Assembly (NCBI GenBank): GCA_963576725.1
Contig: OY755237.1
Location: forward strand, 54,721,805 to 54,785,804
Reading direction: 5' to 3'
Length of the DNA: 64,000 nt
DNA from: Azorinus chamasolen
Taxonomy: Eukaryota > Mollusca > Bivalvia > Cardiida > Solecurtidae
A program made the translations under genes and the position numbers. Below, one piece after another: positions 34,394-44,231 of this stretch (within the stretch, counting starts at the first letter, position 1; each line of letters begins with the position of its first letter). The notes under the pieces are model-generated. The model made no database searches and was not told where the DNA came from. It was given only the letters and a program-made list of their open reading frames with translations.

Positions 34394-34545
34394 GCAGAAT
34401 GAAAGCAATACTGAAAGCTCCTATGTGAGTTTAGCTCCTATGTGAGTTAAGCTCCTATGTGAGTTTTCTGCATAATTTTCATTCTGCTTTGATTTACCAT
34501 CAGCTTTAAAAATTAACTCATGGTCGACTAAGAGAGGTTTTACTG
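34394..34545. mobile_element. Type-D MITE with triplicated hairpin tip
   Basis: Directly after the type-A TTAA. It lacks its left end. The block AGCTCCTATGTGAGTT occurs three times in tandem at about 34419-34469 where other D copies have one GCTCC tip. Right end AAGAGAGGTTTTACTG-TA. Confidence 0.55.
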
Positions 34546-34831
34546 TATACAAAAAGGTTGCACCAAATATATAATACAGGGTTTACAATGGAGATTTGAG
34601 TGAAGTATAAAAGTGAAATGATGTGCTGCAAGAAATTGCACCTTCCATGCCTGACAAACAGTGAAGACTGATCCCACTGAAAAATACTCAAATTGATTAA
34701 TCTTCCATAGCTTGCAAACAGTGTAGATAGTGCTAGATACATATAAGCTCTTGCATTCCTCTTATTTAAATATCAACTCACTAGGTCTATACTGCTTGGT
34801 ACTCATAATCATTAGAATTATCCAACTTTAA
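34546..34831. other. Non-coding; H-like relics
   Basis: CAAACAGTGAAGACTGATCC and CAAACAGTGTAGATAGTGC are hairpin-arm relics without partners. No gene. Confidence 0.4.
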
Positions 34832-35071
34832 CCCTTTCCTCCATAAATACGCTTTTCTACACCTCTATAAAAGTCACTTCTAGAAACCATTGTGATAAAT
34901 AGAGCATTTGCTCCACAGGAGCAAATGCTTTATTTATCACAATGGTTTCAAAACTAAACAATTCTAACATTTTCCTTTTATCTCCTTTATATCTTTTATA
35001 TCCTTATATGCTCCTTTTCGGTAGATTTATATAAAAAGGTAGGATCTATAAATAGCCTATGAAGAAAAGGG
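34832..35071. mobile_element. Type-G TTAA MITE, complete
   Basis: 240 bp between TTAA at 34828-34831 and TTAA at 35072-35075. Ends CCCTTTCCTCCATAAATACG and CTATGAAGAAAAGGG. Central hairpin at about 34885-34951: AAACCATTGTGATAAATAGA ... TCACAATGGTTT with GCATTTGCTCC arms. This copy defines type G; partial or derived copies lie at 1-94, 19880-20030 and 37354-37553. Confidence 0.75.
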
Positions 35072-35075
35072 TTAA

Positions 35076-35465
35076 TTATAACCTAGATTCAGCATCTGAT
35101 CTAGATCTACACTGTATGTAAAGGCCATAAAGGTACTTTTTCCTGTATAAGGGCACATATATGGACTTGGATATGGACATGAGCTCCAGATAAGTAGGGG
35201 TCAACTAATTAGTAACCCTTCACTCCATGAATATTCATGTAAGAAATAACAACATCATGAATATTAATTAGCTGATTTTTTATAATAATTTATGAAAACT
35301 CGAAACTTTGGTCATGACAGAAACTAGAATCAGATCTACAGGTATATAATTTCATAAGAAAACAGAGCACATCCTGATCAGACAACTCCTACGGGAGCTC
35401 TCTGATCTGGGTCTACTCTATTTGCAAAGGCATTAAAAAGTGTGTCTATGGAGTAAAAGGTTTTA
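35076..35465 (+). mobile_element. Type-A MITE with flank
   Basis: The element spans about 35214-35462: AACCCTTCACTCCATGAATA on the left, hairpin AAAACAGAGCACATCCTG / ATCTGGGTCTACTCTA, right end CTATGGAGTAAAAGG. The flank 35076-35213 is unique. Confidence 0.6.
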
Positions 35466-35741
35466 AAGTTGTATTCACAAACATATCTTTATTTTGCCAC
35501 TGAACTCATGGCTGTGACTACTAATTAGAATCATCTCAAAGGGACAATCCTATTGAGCAGTCACAATTGTAGGTTTGAAATACACCTTTTATCTGGAACT
35601 CTGTACAAATGATGGTATTGTTTTACACTACCTTTGTCCTCAGCTTTGAGGGTTTGCTTAGCTATAACATCAAGAGCAACAGATAGAACAATCAGAGAGT
35701 TTACACAATAAAACCTCTTCCAAGCAAACCACTTACAGGGT
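35466..35741. other. Non-coding with a type-E-like hairpin
   Basis: Type-E relic at about 35500-35582 (GGCTGTGACTACTAATTAGA / CAGTCACAATTGTAGG). No gene. Confidence 0.45.
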
Positions 35742-36010
35742 AACCCTTTCCCTGTTGAATATTCATGACTTTCATGTTAGAAATAATGACATCATGAATA
35801 TTTATCAACTGATTTTTATAATGGCATAATGTACACAGGATGTTTTGGTGTTGGTAGAAACTGTAGAGTCAGATCTGTTATAAATTCATAAGCAATCAGA
35901 GCAGACCCTGACCAGACAGCTCCAACAGGATGTATCAGGAGCCACCTGATCTGGGTCTACTCTGTTTGAAAAGAAATGAAAAAGTGTTTATGTTAGGGAA
36001 AGGGGTAATA
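35742..36010 (+). mobile_element. Type-A/B MITE
   Basis: AACCCTTTCCCTGTTGAATA on the left. The hairpin tip carries a partial duplication (GCTCCAACAGGATGTATCAG). Right end GTTAGGGAAAGGGG. Confidence 0.6.
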
Positions 36011-36091
36011 GACATGGAGGACCTTTAAAAGCAGGTAGCCTACAGTATTTTTACTTTCATTCTGAAGAAAAGCTACTACAGTACTGACAAT

Positions 36092-36322
36092 TAGCCCTTT
36101 ACTACATGAATATTCATGTAAGAAATAATGACTTAAAGAATTGTAATAACAGCACATGGACACTTAAATTTTTTGCCATGGCAGAAACTGTAGAATCATA
36201 TCTCTATTATATCATAAACAAACAGAGAAGACCCTGATCAGATGGCTCCTACAGGACCTTCTTGACCTGGGTCTACTCTGTTTGCAAGGGCATAGGAAGG
36301 CGTATTTATGGTAGAAAGGGTT
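36092..36322 (+). mobile_element. Type-A TTAA MITE
   Basis: CCCTTTACTACATGAATATT on the left, AAACAGAGAAGACCCTGATC / GACCTGGGTCTACTCTG hairpin, right end ATTTATGGTAGAAAGGG-TTAA. Confidence 0.65.
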
Positions 36323-36439
36323 AAGACTTCTTTATGTACATGTAGTTGCTCAATAGAGGTTTTACTTTATATCAGTATGGAGTTAGTAAGAAATGATTAA
36401 CATAATTAGACATCAGACAATAACATGACAGTCAGCTAA

Positions 36440-36660
36440 GCTCTGTTAAATTCTTTCAATGCCAAATTTTGTCGTCTGCAAACTTTGTTGTCTGCTACAA
36501 TTTTAATTTTCTTCATTTTTGTTTCAAATAACAGTTACAGTAACAAACACTTTGGATTCTGATGAGACGCCGAGATACTCGGGACCTCATCTGGATCTAA
36601 GCTGTTTGCATAGGTAATCACAGATGCGACACTGATAATGAAGTAGTTAATGTAATACAC
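36440..36660. repeat. Type-F element, most complete copy
   Basis: Left flank ATTTTGTCGTCTGCAAAC and TTGTTGTCTGCTACAATTTT, hairpin at about 36545-36612 (CAAACACTTTGGATTCTGAT / CATCTGGATCTAAGCTGTTT), right flank ATAGGTAATCACAGATGCG then GTTAA. The left flank is also visible near 17930 (TTTGTCGTCTGCTACCA), so the F unit is about 200 bp. Confidence 0.6.
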
Positions 36661-36840
36661 AATTTGACCTGTGCATTTTGTTTCAATGAATCACCACAAT
36701 CCTAAAGCATAATGCTGTTAAAAACCTTGCAATGCAGTTTTGTAGGTGGTAATAACATGATGAATTAACAATAACAAAACGATGAAACCTCTTCAGATAT
36801 AATGTGGTCACTAAGTAACTGAAAAGCTGGTGGCTGTTTA

Positions 36841-37089
36841 CTCCTTTCCTTCATATAAATGTCTTTTCACGCATTTGCAAACAGAATAGACCCAGATCAG
36901 ATGGTTCCTATAGGAACCATCTGATCAGGGTCTGTTCTGTTTGCTAATGGAATTTGATAGATCTGTTTCTTTAGTTTCCAAAAACGGATACAATGTTCAA
37001 CCTTCCAAATTTCATTATAGTTTTTTTTGTCCATGAATATTCAGCAGGTATTGAAAATTGGAATTATACATTACAGAACAGGATAAGGG
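36841..37089 (-). mobile_element. Type-B TTAA MITE
   Basis: CTCCTTTCCTTCATATAAAT on the left and GAACAGGATAAGGG-TTAA (37090-37093) on the right, with a nearly perfect hairpin at about 36877-36945. The next element starts directly on the same TTAA. Confidence 0.7.
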
Positions 37090-37216
37090 TTAACACTTTA
37101 CTCTCACAGTGAAGCCTTTCAACTCCTTTGCAAAAAACAGTAGACCCAGATCAGACAGCTCCTATAGGAGCTGTCTGATCAGTCTGCTCTGCTTGCTTAT
37201 GGCATCATATAGATCT

Positions 37217-37658
37217 GGGCCCATATTCATAAAGCTCCTTAGGACAACTTAAGGAGAAATTATATCAAAACTATTGAGTAAATTTTTATTCAATGACTTC
37301 TAGAATATATGGTTTTGTATATATTTTATATATAACTTTATTTATCTTCTATACCCATTCCCTCATGGGCTATTTTTAGATTCAACCTCTTTGAATAAAT
37401 CTACTGAAAAGAATTTTTTTAGATTTTGTAATTTGAAACCATTGTGATAAATACAGCATTCGCTCCTATAGGAGCAAATGCTCTATTTATCACAATGGTT
37501 TCAACAGGCGACTTTTATAGAGGCGAAGAAAGACGTATTTATGGAGGAAAGGGTGAAATATATTCACTTGTATTAGTTTGATAAGATTAAGGATATAAGA
37601 TCAAGAAACTAAGGAGTTTTCTTAAGTTTCTCCTCAGGAGCTTTATGAATATGAGCAA
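37217..37658. mobile_element. TIR element GGGCCCATATTCATAAAGC, nested
   Basis: Left end GGGCCCATATTCATAAAGCT and, read inward from the right, TTGCTCATATTCATAAAGCT form inverted repeats that extend through a CTTAAG-containing block. Flanks AGATCT and AGATCC suggest a 5-6 bp target duplication. It has no coding content of its own and hosts a type-G MITE. Confidence 0.55.
37354..37553. mobile_element. Type-G MITE, nested
   Basis: 200 bp from CCCATTCCCTCATGGGC to ATTTATGGAGGAAAGGG, with the G hairpin at about 37435-37500 (AAACCATTGTGATAAATA / TATTTATCACAATGGTTT, perfect tip GCTCCTATAGGAGC). The flanking TTAA has eroded to TATA / TGAA. Confidence 0.65.
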
Positions 37659-37819
37659 AGATCCTACACCCTTTTTTTGCCTAAGTCAAACATTCACTTG
37701 AAAAATTTACAATAAAAAATTAAGTAAATGAATATTCAATTAGGGAAAATGTTAAGAAGTAATGCAGAAAGCTTCTTTTGGAGATTGTGTAAAACTTTTG
37801 TTATGCATGAGGCAAAACA

Positions 37820-38060
37820 AACCTTATCCCTTTACTTGATATAATAATTATAATTGCTATATTTTGACCCTGTGCAGAGAGAGTAGACCCAGACCAGACA
37901 GTTCCTATAGTAGCTGAATAATCTAGGTCTGTTCTGTTTGGTTGTTACACATCTAATTCTTTATGGTTTGCCCTAGCAATAAATTTCCCTATATTTTTCA
38001 TAATACCGGTAGGTGGTGCATCACATATGTATTCATCCAGTAAAAGGTTTAAACTGACAA
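37820..38060 (-). mobile_element. Type-A MITE, decayed
   Basis: ATCCCTTTACTTGATATAA, GAGAGAGTAGACCCAGACCA, tip CTCCTATAG lost in part, then reverse body. Right end CAGTAAAAGG diverged. Confidence 0.5.
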
Positions 38061-38063
38061 ATA

Positions 38064-38472
38064 CAGTAAAACCCCGCTAATGCGACCACCTAAAAGAGGT
38101 AGAATTCTGGGTGCTAGATGCAGATGGTAGCTTAATGCATGACAAAGGTAGTGCAGAAAGCTCCTAGAGGAGCTTTCTGTATTACCAGGGCTTTTTCTCT
38201 CTTAATTGGGAAGGGGCCTTAGCCTGCTGATTTTGGGAAGAATTATCGCTAAAATTGCTGATTTGGGAAACAAAAAAGCTGGTGTAAGTTTGGATTTTTG
38301 GGAAAACTGCAAGATTTTAAAGAAATTTTCAATTGGGAAGGGGCCTTTTATAGGCCTCTGTTATAGAAGGTGAAAAAGCCCTGATTACTTTTGTCATGCA
38401 TTAAGCAACCACCTGCTTATAAAGACACACATGTTTATTCATTTTAGTGGTCCCATTAGAGGGGTTCTACTG
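38064..38472. mobile_element. Type-D pogo-like MITE with nested 198-bp MITE
   Basis: Ends CAGTAAAACCCCGCTAATGC and GAGGGGTTCTACTG with TA on both sides (38062-38063, 38473-38474). Its hairpin GTGCAGAAAGCTCCTAGAGG / AGCTTTCTG is cut by the nested element. Confidence 0.7.
38186..38383 (+). mobile_element. 198-bp MITE with CAGGGCTTTTTC ends
   Basis: Inverted ends CAGGGCTTTTTC / GAAAAAGCCCTG; target duplication ATTAC at 38181-38185 and 38384-38388. It contains TTAATTGGGAAGGGGCC twice in related form. Over 95 percent identical by eye to the copy at 48506. The 5-bp duplication does not fit standard hAT (8 bp); a hAT subgroup with 5-bp duplications is possible. Confidence 0.75.
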
Positions 38473-38624
38473 TATGCTGCTTCAGAAATCTTGCTGTAAA
38501 TATGTTTTGAATGCAATAAAATCCTGTTTCCTTCTGTAAACAACAACAACTGTTTCCCTAAAGACTTTGTTTTTTGTTTATAATGGGCTGAGGTTTGCAT
38601 GAATATTCATCTAGTGAAGGGTTA

Positions 38625-38885
38625 TGGTTTCACCATTTCCCTGTTCTGTATTCGTTTAAGAAATAATGACATCCTGAATATTTATGAGCTCAATTTTTAT
38701 AATATAAACTTTTCAAGAGATTTTTTTTTTGCTTTGACAAAAACTGTAGAATCAGATCTATATCATGTCAAAAGCAAACAGAGCAAATCCTGATCAGACA
38801 GCTATTGGAGGTGTCTGATCTGGTTCTATTCTGTTTGCAAATACATGTAAGTGAAAATACATTTATATGAGGGAAAGGAGAAGAC
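38625..38885 (+). mobile_element. Type-A/B MITE
   Basis: CCATTTCCCTGTTCTGTATT on the left, GCAAACAGAGCAAATCCTG / ATCTGGTTCTATTCTG hairpin with a shortened tip, right end ATGAGGGAAAGG. Confidence 0.6.
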
Positions 38886-38983
38886 CAACATTTGTACATG
38901 AATGTAACTGCTTATGAAGGTTTAAGGCTGTATCACTGGACCTCAAACTTTGTCTGCGTTAGTTCAAGGTCTAAGGTTCATAC
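38886..38983. other. Intron flank of the candidate exon
   Basis: Unique sequence containing the minus-strand 5' splice site of the neighbouring exon. Confidence 0.35.
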
Positions 38984-39044
38984 CTGTAGCAGTCTCATCC
39001 TCATCCTGAAGCATCTCAAGCTTAACCTCATCTTCTGATGCCAT
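38984..39044 (-). CDS. Candidate first coding exon of a host gene (partial)
   Basis: On the minus strand an exon of 85 bp (39068 to 38984) is bounded by a 3' splice site TTTTGTTTTTCAG with a pyrimidine-rich tract and a 5' splice site ACAG/GTATG. Within it, ATG at 39044 lies in a strong initiation context (AACCATGG) and opens 20 codons plus one base: an acidic start MASEDEVKLEMLQDEDETAT. The 24 bases before the ATG would be 5' untranslated, implying a further upstream exon at higher coordinates. The low-complexity acidic start does not let me name the gene. The remaining coding exons should lie at lower coordinates or outside the window; I could not find one with confidence. Called on splice sites, context and lack of repeat similarity only. 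Confidence 0.45.
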
Positions 39045-39068
39045 GGTTACCAAAGGTCAAGGTTATAG

Positions 39069-39407
39069 CTGAAAAACAAAATAGTATGACAATAATCCAT
39101 ATCATACAAGATTAAATGAGATAAGAAATGGATTGGTTGAATTGGTTTCAACAAAAAAGAAATCCCTGTGTACATGTACATATGCTGTTATAGAAATTCA
39201 ACTAATAGATAGCCATGATGTTATTATTTCTTGCATGAATATTCAAAAGGGAAATGGTTAAAGTTCAGCATTGTGTATACATGTATATCCAAAACAATTT
39301 CGACGATCTGCATTTACCATTACATATGCACATAAATCTGTGATGCTAATGTAACAGGTGTATAATTTGTAATAAGAATTGAGACTGGACAGTAGTATGG
39401 AGCTGCT
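39069..39407. other. Non-coding; type-A right-end fragment
   Basis: A reverse type-A end lies at about 39180-39260 (ATTTCTTGCATGAATATTCA, GGGAAATGG-TTAA). Otherwise unique. Confidence 0.4.
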
Positions 39408-39700
39408 TAACTCTTTACCTGCTAGAGACACCATTTGATGTCATTGCAAACAGAGTAGACCCAGATCAGACAGCTCCTTTTTCTCACATGGAGTTTAATA
39501 TATGTCTTAAGCCAGCTTAAGCTGAAAATGTTTAAACCTTTACTAAATGAATATTTGTGTAAGAAATATATTATTTAATAAGCAACCAGAGCAGACCCTT
39601 ATCAGACGGCTCCAACAGGAGTCATCTTATCTGGGTCTACTTTGTTTGCAATTACATAGAATTTTAAGCGTATTCATGGGGAAAAGGAGTAAAACTGAAA
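39408..39700. repeat. Two truncated type-A MITEs
   Basis: Reverse fragment at about 39412-39500 (GCAAACAGAGTAGACCCAGA, tip truncated). Forward copy at about 39530-39690 with GCAACCAGAGCAGACCCTTA hairpin and a diverged right end. Confidence 0.5.
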
Positions 39701-39817
39701 TGACTGGAGCTTTGGATGAACTCAAAACTTTGTCAACACACTATTGAAGATTATAAGCTATAGGTTATATCATCTTGTTTTTGCAATGAATTATCGATTG
39801 TCTCACTACACTGTGTA

Positions 39818-40022
39818 CAGTAAAACCCAACTAAACTGGCTGTTCAATTTAGTATAAATATCTGTATTGGAGACAGGTGGCAGCTTATTGCAGGGTGAAA
39901 GTCATGCAGAAAGCTCCTCTAGGAGCTTTCTGTATGACTGTCACCCTGCATTAAGCAGCAACCAGCCTAAAAGTATCTAAATTCTTCTCTATTTTAATTT
40001 CGGTTTACAGAGGTTTTACTTC
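39818..40022. mobile_element. Type-D pogo-like MITE
   Basis: TA-CAGTAAAACCCAACTAAACTG to AGAGGTTTTACTT. Central hairpin GTCATGCAGAAAGCTCCT / AGGAGCTTTCTGTATGAC, near perfect. Confidence 0.7.
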
Positions 40023-40275
40023 ATATTGATGTAACCCACTGTCCTTGGATAAACTGCACTGAACAATAAAAATTAGTGTAACACTACCCTTCCTACACTA
40101 ACCCTTTGAATGCAGGAAACCAGTTAACTAGCATTGGCAAACAGTGTAGTTCCAGTTCAAAAAACTCCTCTTTATGAACTGGGTCTGCACTGTTTGTCTT
40201 TCAAAATCCTCTAGCAAATTTATTTTTTTCTTTCTGAACAGACTAGCCTGTTAAACATGGACTACATGTATTATA
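40023..40275. other. Non-coding with type-C hairpin
   Basis: Type-C hairpin at about 40136-40203 with short tip (AAACTCCTCTTTATGAACT), followed by the shared flank TCAAAATCCTCTAGCAAAT. No gene. Confidence 0.5.
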
Positions 40276-40479
40276 CAGTAAAACCTCTCTGTAACGGCCA
40301 CTAAATTATGTCAAGTATTTTGTGTTAAAGGCAGGTGGCTACTTAAAGCAAGATGAAAGTAAAACAGAACGCTCCTATAGGAGCGTTCTGTTTTACTTTC
40401 ACCTTGCTTTAAGCAACCACCTGCCATAAATACCAACTAATTAACACAATTCAGTGGCCGTTATAGAGAGGTTTTACTG
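40276..40479. mobile_element. Type-D pogo-like MITE, complete
   Basis: 204 bp, TA on both sides (40274-40275, 40480-40481). It is a near-perfect palindrome along its full length: CAGTAAAACCTCTCTGTAAC at one end, GTTATAGAGAGGTTTTACTG at the other, AGAACGCTCC TATA GGAGCGTTCT at the centre. The best-preserved D copy in the window. Confidence 0.8.
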
Positions 40480-41017
40480 TACTTTGATACATTCAGTATT
40501 CAGCAGGATACTGTAGAGATATAACATTATCTCTGGCATTCTAGCGGTAAATTGGTGAAAGCCTACATGCAAAGTTTAGCTGAGTAACTTGGCATCTCAT
40601 CAAGATCTTAACTGTTTGACACCTGACTACATGTACATTTTTTTCAAGAGAAATAAAACGAAAAGGTAATTTTTGGAATTGTAATAGATTTTTTGCAGAT
40701 GACTATTAGTTATCATGCAAAGAGTAATGGTGCTCTCTCTGCAAACTGTGCAGACCAGAATCTTCAATAATTGTCTGTGACTTTTTCCCTCTGTAGTGTA
40801 TGTATGGTAGAGAAAGTACATCATGAATCATTACTGAGAAACAAAGAAGTAGTTCATATACAGGAACATATGGTTTGGTGTTTTAGCATGAAGAGAGATA
40901 AGGTATGGTAGGAATGGGGTCAATGTTGATACACAGGTAACAGGATCTTTTATCATCACTGGTTATGTGACACTCTCATGAACATTCCAACTATGCTAAG
41001 TCAAAAAATGTAACAAA
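40480..41017. other. Non-coding; F and A relics
   Basis: Decayed F relic near 40575-40620. No gene recognised. Confidence 0.4.
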
Positions 41018-41935
41018 GGGCAATAACTCCAAAAGTATTGAAGCCAGAATTATGGCCCTTGTTCATGACACTTTCTCTCATCATGCTCTTTCCATATATG
41101 AAGTTTCAATACGATGGCAAGAGCCATGTAGGAGTTATCGTCCGGACAAGAAAGAATTAAACAAATGTACAAGGGGCAATAACTCTAAATTTATTGAAGC
41201 TGGAGTTAAGGATCTTATGCATGACACTTTCTCTTATTATGATTGTTCCATGTATGAAGTTTCACTCCAATGGCATGTGTCACATAGGAGTAATCATCCG
41301 GACAAAAACTTGTGATTGTTTTTAAAAAGGGCAATAACTCCCAATATTAGTGAAGCCAGAGTTATGGACCTTGTGCATGACACTTCCTCTCGTTATGATC
41401 TTTCCATATATGAAGTTTCAATCCAATGGCATGAGCCATATAGAAGTTATCGTCCGGACAAAAAAGTGTGATTTTTTTTACAAAGGGCAATAACTCCTAT
41501 ATTAGTGAAGCCAGAGTTATGTACCTTCTGCATGACACTTCCTCTCGTTATGATCTTTCCATATATGAAGTTTCAATCCAATGGCATCAGGCATATTGAA
41601 GTTATTGTCCGGACAAAAAATTATATTTTTTACAAAGGGCAATAACTCCAATATTAGTGAAGCCAGAGTTATGTACCTTGTGCATGACACTTCCTCTCAT
41701 TATGCTCTTTCCATATATGAAGTTTCAATCCAATGGCATCAGGCATGTAGGAGTCATCGTCCGGACAAAAAAGTGTGATTTTTTTTTACAAAGGGCAATA
41801 ACTCCAATATTAGTGAAGCCAGAGTTATGGACCTTGTGCATGACACTTCCTCTCATTATGCTCTTTCCATATATGAAGTTTCAATCAACTGGCATCAGGC
41901 ATATTGAAGTTATCGTCCGGACAAAAAGTGTGACA
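41018..41935. repeat. Tandem array, six units of about 155 bp
   Basis: GGGCAATAACTC starts units at 41018, 41174, 41329, 41485, 41637 and 41793, so spacing is 152-156 bp. Each unit has AGTTATGGACCTTGTGCATG, CTTTCCATATATGAAGTTTC and TTATCGTCCGGACAAAAAA. Later units are more alike than the first two, suggesting recent expansion at the right. No sustained reading frame. Confidence 0.75.
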
Positions 41936-42035
41936 GACAGACGGACAGACGGACAGACAGACAGACGGACAGACAGACAACTCTCACGAAAACAATATGT
42001 CTCCCCCATATAAATATGGGGGGAGACATAATAAT
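41936..42035. repeat. GACAGACG microsatellite and terminal hairpin
   Basis: A run of ACAGACGGACAG repeats (about 41936-41981) is followed by TATGTCTCCCCCATATAAAT, a hairpin with ATGGGGGGAGACATA. This is the closing end of the array repeat. Confidence 0.6.
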
Positions 42036-42440
42036 ATACAATATATATGCCATTATAACAATGAATCAAGTTAATATTCATAACATTATTTTTGGATTCT
42101 AGGACATTTGCACCCCCCCCCCCCCCTTCCCTCCCCAAACACACACCGGGACCCCCCCCCCCCCCACCCCCCCCCCTTCCCCAATTTGGACAAGAGCGGC
42201 CCGGTGTTTTAGCTTGGACGAACATTTGTCCCACTATTGGACTTGGGCGGACATTCCACACACACACACCCTCCCCCAAAGTGGTTTAGCTTGGGCGGAC
42301 ATTTACCCACTGTTATTTTTCTCCAGGGTGGCCTTTTGGTCATTATGTTTCCCCCATTATACTAGGAAGACATTTTGTTTTTGTGCGTGGCGTCTGTGTG
42401 TCTTGTGCGTCTGTCTGTCCGCTCATACGAATTGATGGTT
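42036..42440. repeat. C-rich tract and degenerate minisatellite
   Basis: Long C runs at about 42113-42178, then three diverged copies of TAGCTTGGGCGGACATTT-like text (about 42210-42305). Open frames here are proline-rich artefacts of the C runs. Confidence 0.5.
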
Positions 42441-42865
42441 ATGTGACACTGAGAACAAATTAAAGCTCTTTTGTCTTTTTCTTTTTAATTTATGTGACTA
42501 AATTTCCATGTTATATGACTATTTTTAACAAAAGAATAGTCACATAACACTCAATCCGTGAGAACGTCCGTCTGACTGTCTGATTTTAATTTGTCCTCGC
42601 AGTTTCTCAAAAAGCTTTGGTCTGATTTTCATGAAACTTCATAGGATTGATCAGTACCATGCCTAGTTGTGCACATCTTATTCTGTTCCAGTTCGATAAT
42701 TTTCTGCAGAGTTATGGGAATTTGAAATTTTTACATGTCAGGGGAGCAAGTGTCCCGAGGGTATTTTCTGTATACCTTATTTATGAAATGAATATTCATG
42801 AGGGAAAGGTTTTAAGAGCAGTTCTGCAGTTCTCAAGGATTGTTGTTAGCAAATGTTGACAGTAA
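42441..42865. other. Non-coding; type-A end fragment
   Basis: ATGAATATTCATGAGGGAAAGG near 42787 is a type-A/B end. Remaining sequence unique; no gene. Confidence 0.4.
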
Positions 42866-43108
42866 ACTCTTTCTCTGTTCTGTATTTAGGCCAATTTTCA
42901 GTACGTACTGAATATTCATTAACAAAATAGTTATAAAGAATTCTTGAAGGTGGAACATTGTAGACATTTTAGAAAGTAAAGAAACAGATCTATCAAATTC
43001 TATTAGCAAACAGAGTAGACCCTGATCAGACGGCTCGTCTAGGAGCCGTCTGATCTGGGTCTACTCTGTTTGCAAATGCATGAAAACACGTTTGTATGAG
43101 GGTAAGGG
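42866..43108 (+). mobile_element. Type-B TTAA MITE, complete
   Basis: CTCTTTCTCTGTTCTGTATT to ATGAGGGTAAGGG. Hairpin at about 43006-43074 nearly perfect (tip GCTCGTCTAGGAGC). Its right TTAA (43109-43112) is also the left TTAA of the next element. Confidence 0.75.
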
Positions 43109-43112
43109 TTAA

Positions 43113-43356
43113 CCCTTTCTCTGTTCTATATTTATTACAAATTTCAATATCTATTGAATACACATGGACAAAATAGTTATAATGAAATATAAAAGATGGA
43201 ACACATTGTAGTCGTTTTAGAAACTAAAGAAAACGATCTATCAAATTCCACTAGCAAACAGAATAGACCCTGATCAGATGGCTCCTAGAGGAGCTGTCTG
43301 ATATGGGTCTACCCTGATTGCAAAAGCATGAAAATGGGTTTATAAGAGGGAAAGGG
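43113..43356 (+). mobile_element. Type-B TTAA MITE, complete, adjoining copy
   Basis: CCCTTTCTCTGTTCTATATT to AAGAGGGAAAGGG, then CTAA. Same orientation as its neighbour and sharing one TTAA with it. Confidence 0.75.
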
Positions 43357-44223
43357 CTAAATATTCAATAATGAATTATTGCTAAGGCTGTTCAGTGGTG
43401 TTGTGGTTAGTAAAGTCACAATTAAATTATGAATTTTAAGCCATCCACTCAAATTAACACGTTTTGCTCCTCCTATGCAAACAGAGTTGATCCAGATCAG
43501 ACAATATTCATGAGTTAATCAATTCATGCATACATATTCATCAGAGAAATGGTTAATAAATTGATAAAAGTGGAAATTTTTTGTTCCAGAAATATTTTAG
43601 ATAATACTGATATAATACACAGAAAATGATCTGCAAAAATTCATTACCTGAGGACTAAAGTCTGTAAAGGAGTATATTTCTTTCAGATGCAGTAGTAATT
43701 CACAAAGTCCAAATACAGCAAATACACATGTATCAATCCCTTTGCCATCTAAGGTATCCAACATTACCATGCCATTTGTATTCAAGTACAAGTGTGTACT
43801 AATGGTTCAGTTTGAAAGATCGTTAAATCCTGCATTCACAGTAATAAATGAAACATACAGCTTGTGGTCTGAGCCAGCTTAAGCAGCAAACTGTATTACG
43901 GTCACACTCTGTGTGCAGGCAGATACCTTAGTATGACATGTGGAAGGCCGGGATCAGCCTTGTGTAAACACATTTACCAGTCGTGTCGGTCAACTGTCCA
44001 GAGGCATAATAATACTGGACAGTCTAAAATAGTTTTACCTTTGTTAAGATGACACATATAATGTTACAGCATATATGTTATTGATTATTGGGTAATTTAT
44101 TAACCCTCGTGTGAAAGGCTCTATATCTGTCACTTTAATGTCACATAATTATATGTCTACAGGTAAAAAAGACTAAGGTATACTATATGTTAAAATATGC
44201 AATTGATAAACTTCATCCTTATT
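43357..44223. other. Mostly unique non-coding sequence
   Basis: A type-A relic lies at about 43460-43555 (GCAAACAGAGTTGATCCAGA). Short open frames only; no gene recognised. Confidence 0.4.
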
Positions 44224-44231
44224 CTATTGAT

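Larger units (their letters stand above)
37094..37795 (-). mobile_element. Type-A MITE hosting two nested elements
   Basis: CACTTTACTCTCACAGTGAA and hairpin AACAGTAGACCCAGATCAGA / GATCAGTCTGCTCTG on the left. It is interrupted at 37216 and resumes near 37659 (AGATCCTACACCC), ending GAATATTCAATTAGGGAAAA then TGTTAA near 37755. Confidence 0.55.

Noticed and set aside
42092..42289. Proline-rich open frame
   Set aside because: Artefact of long C runs.
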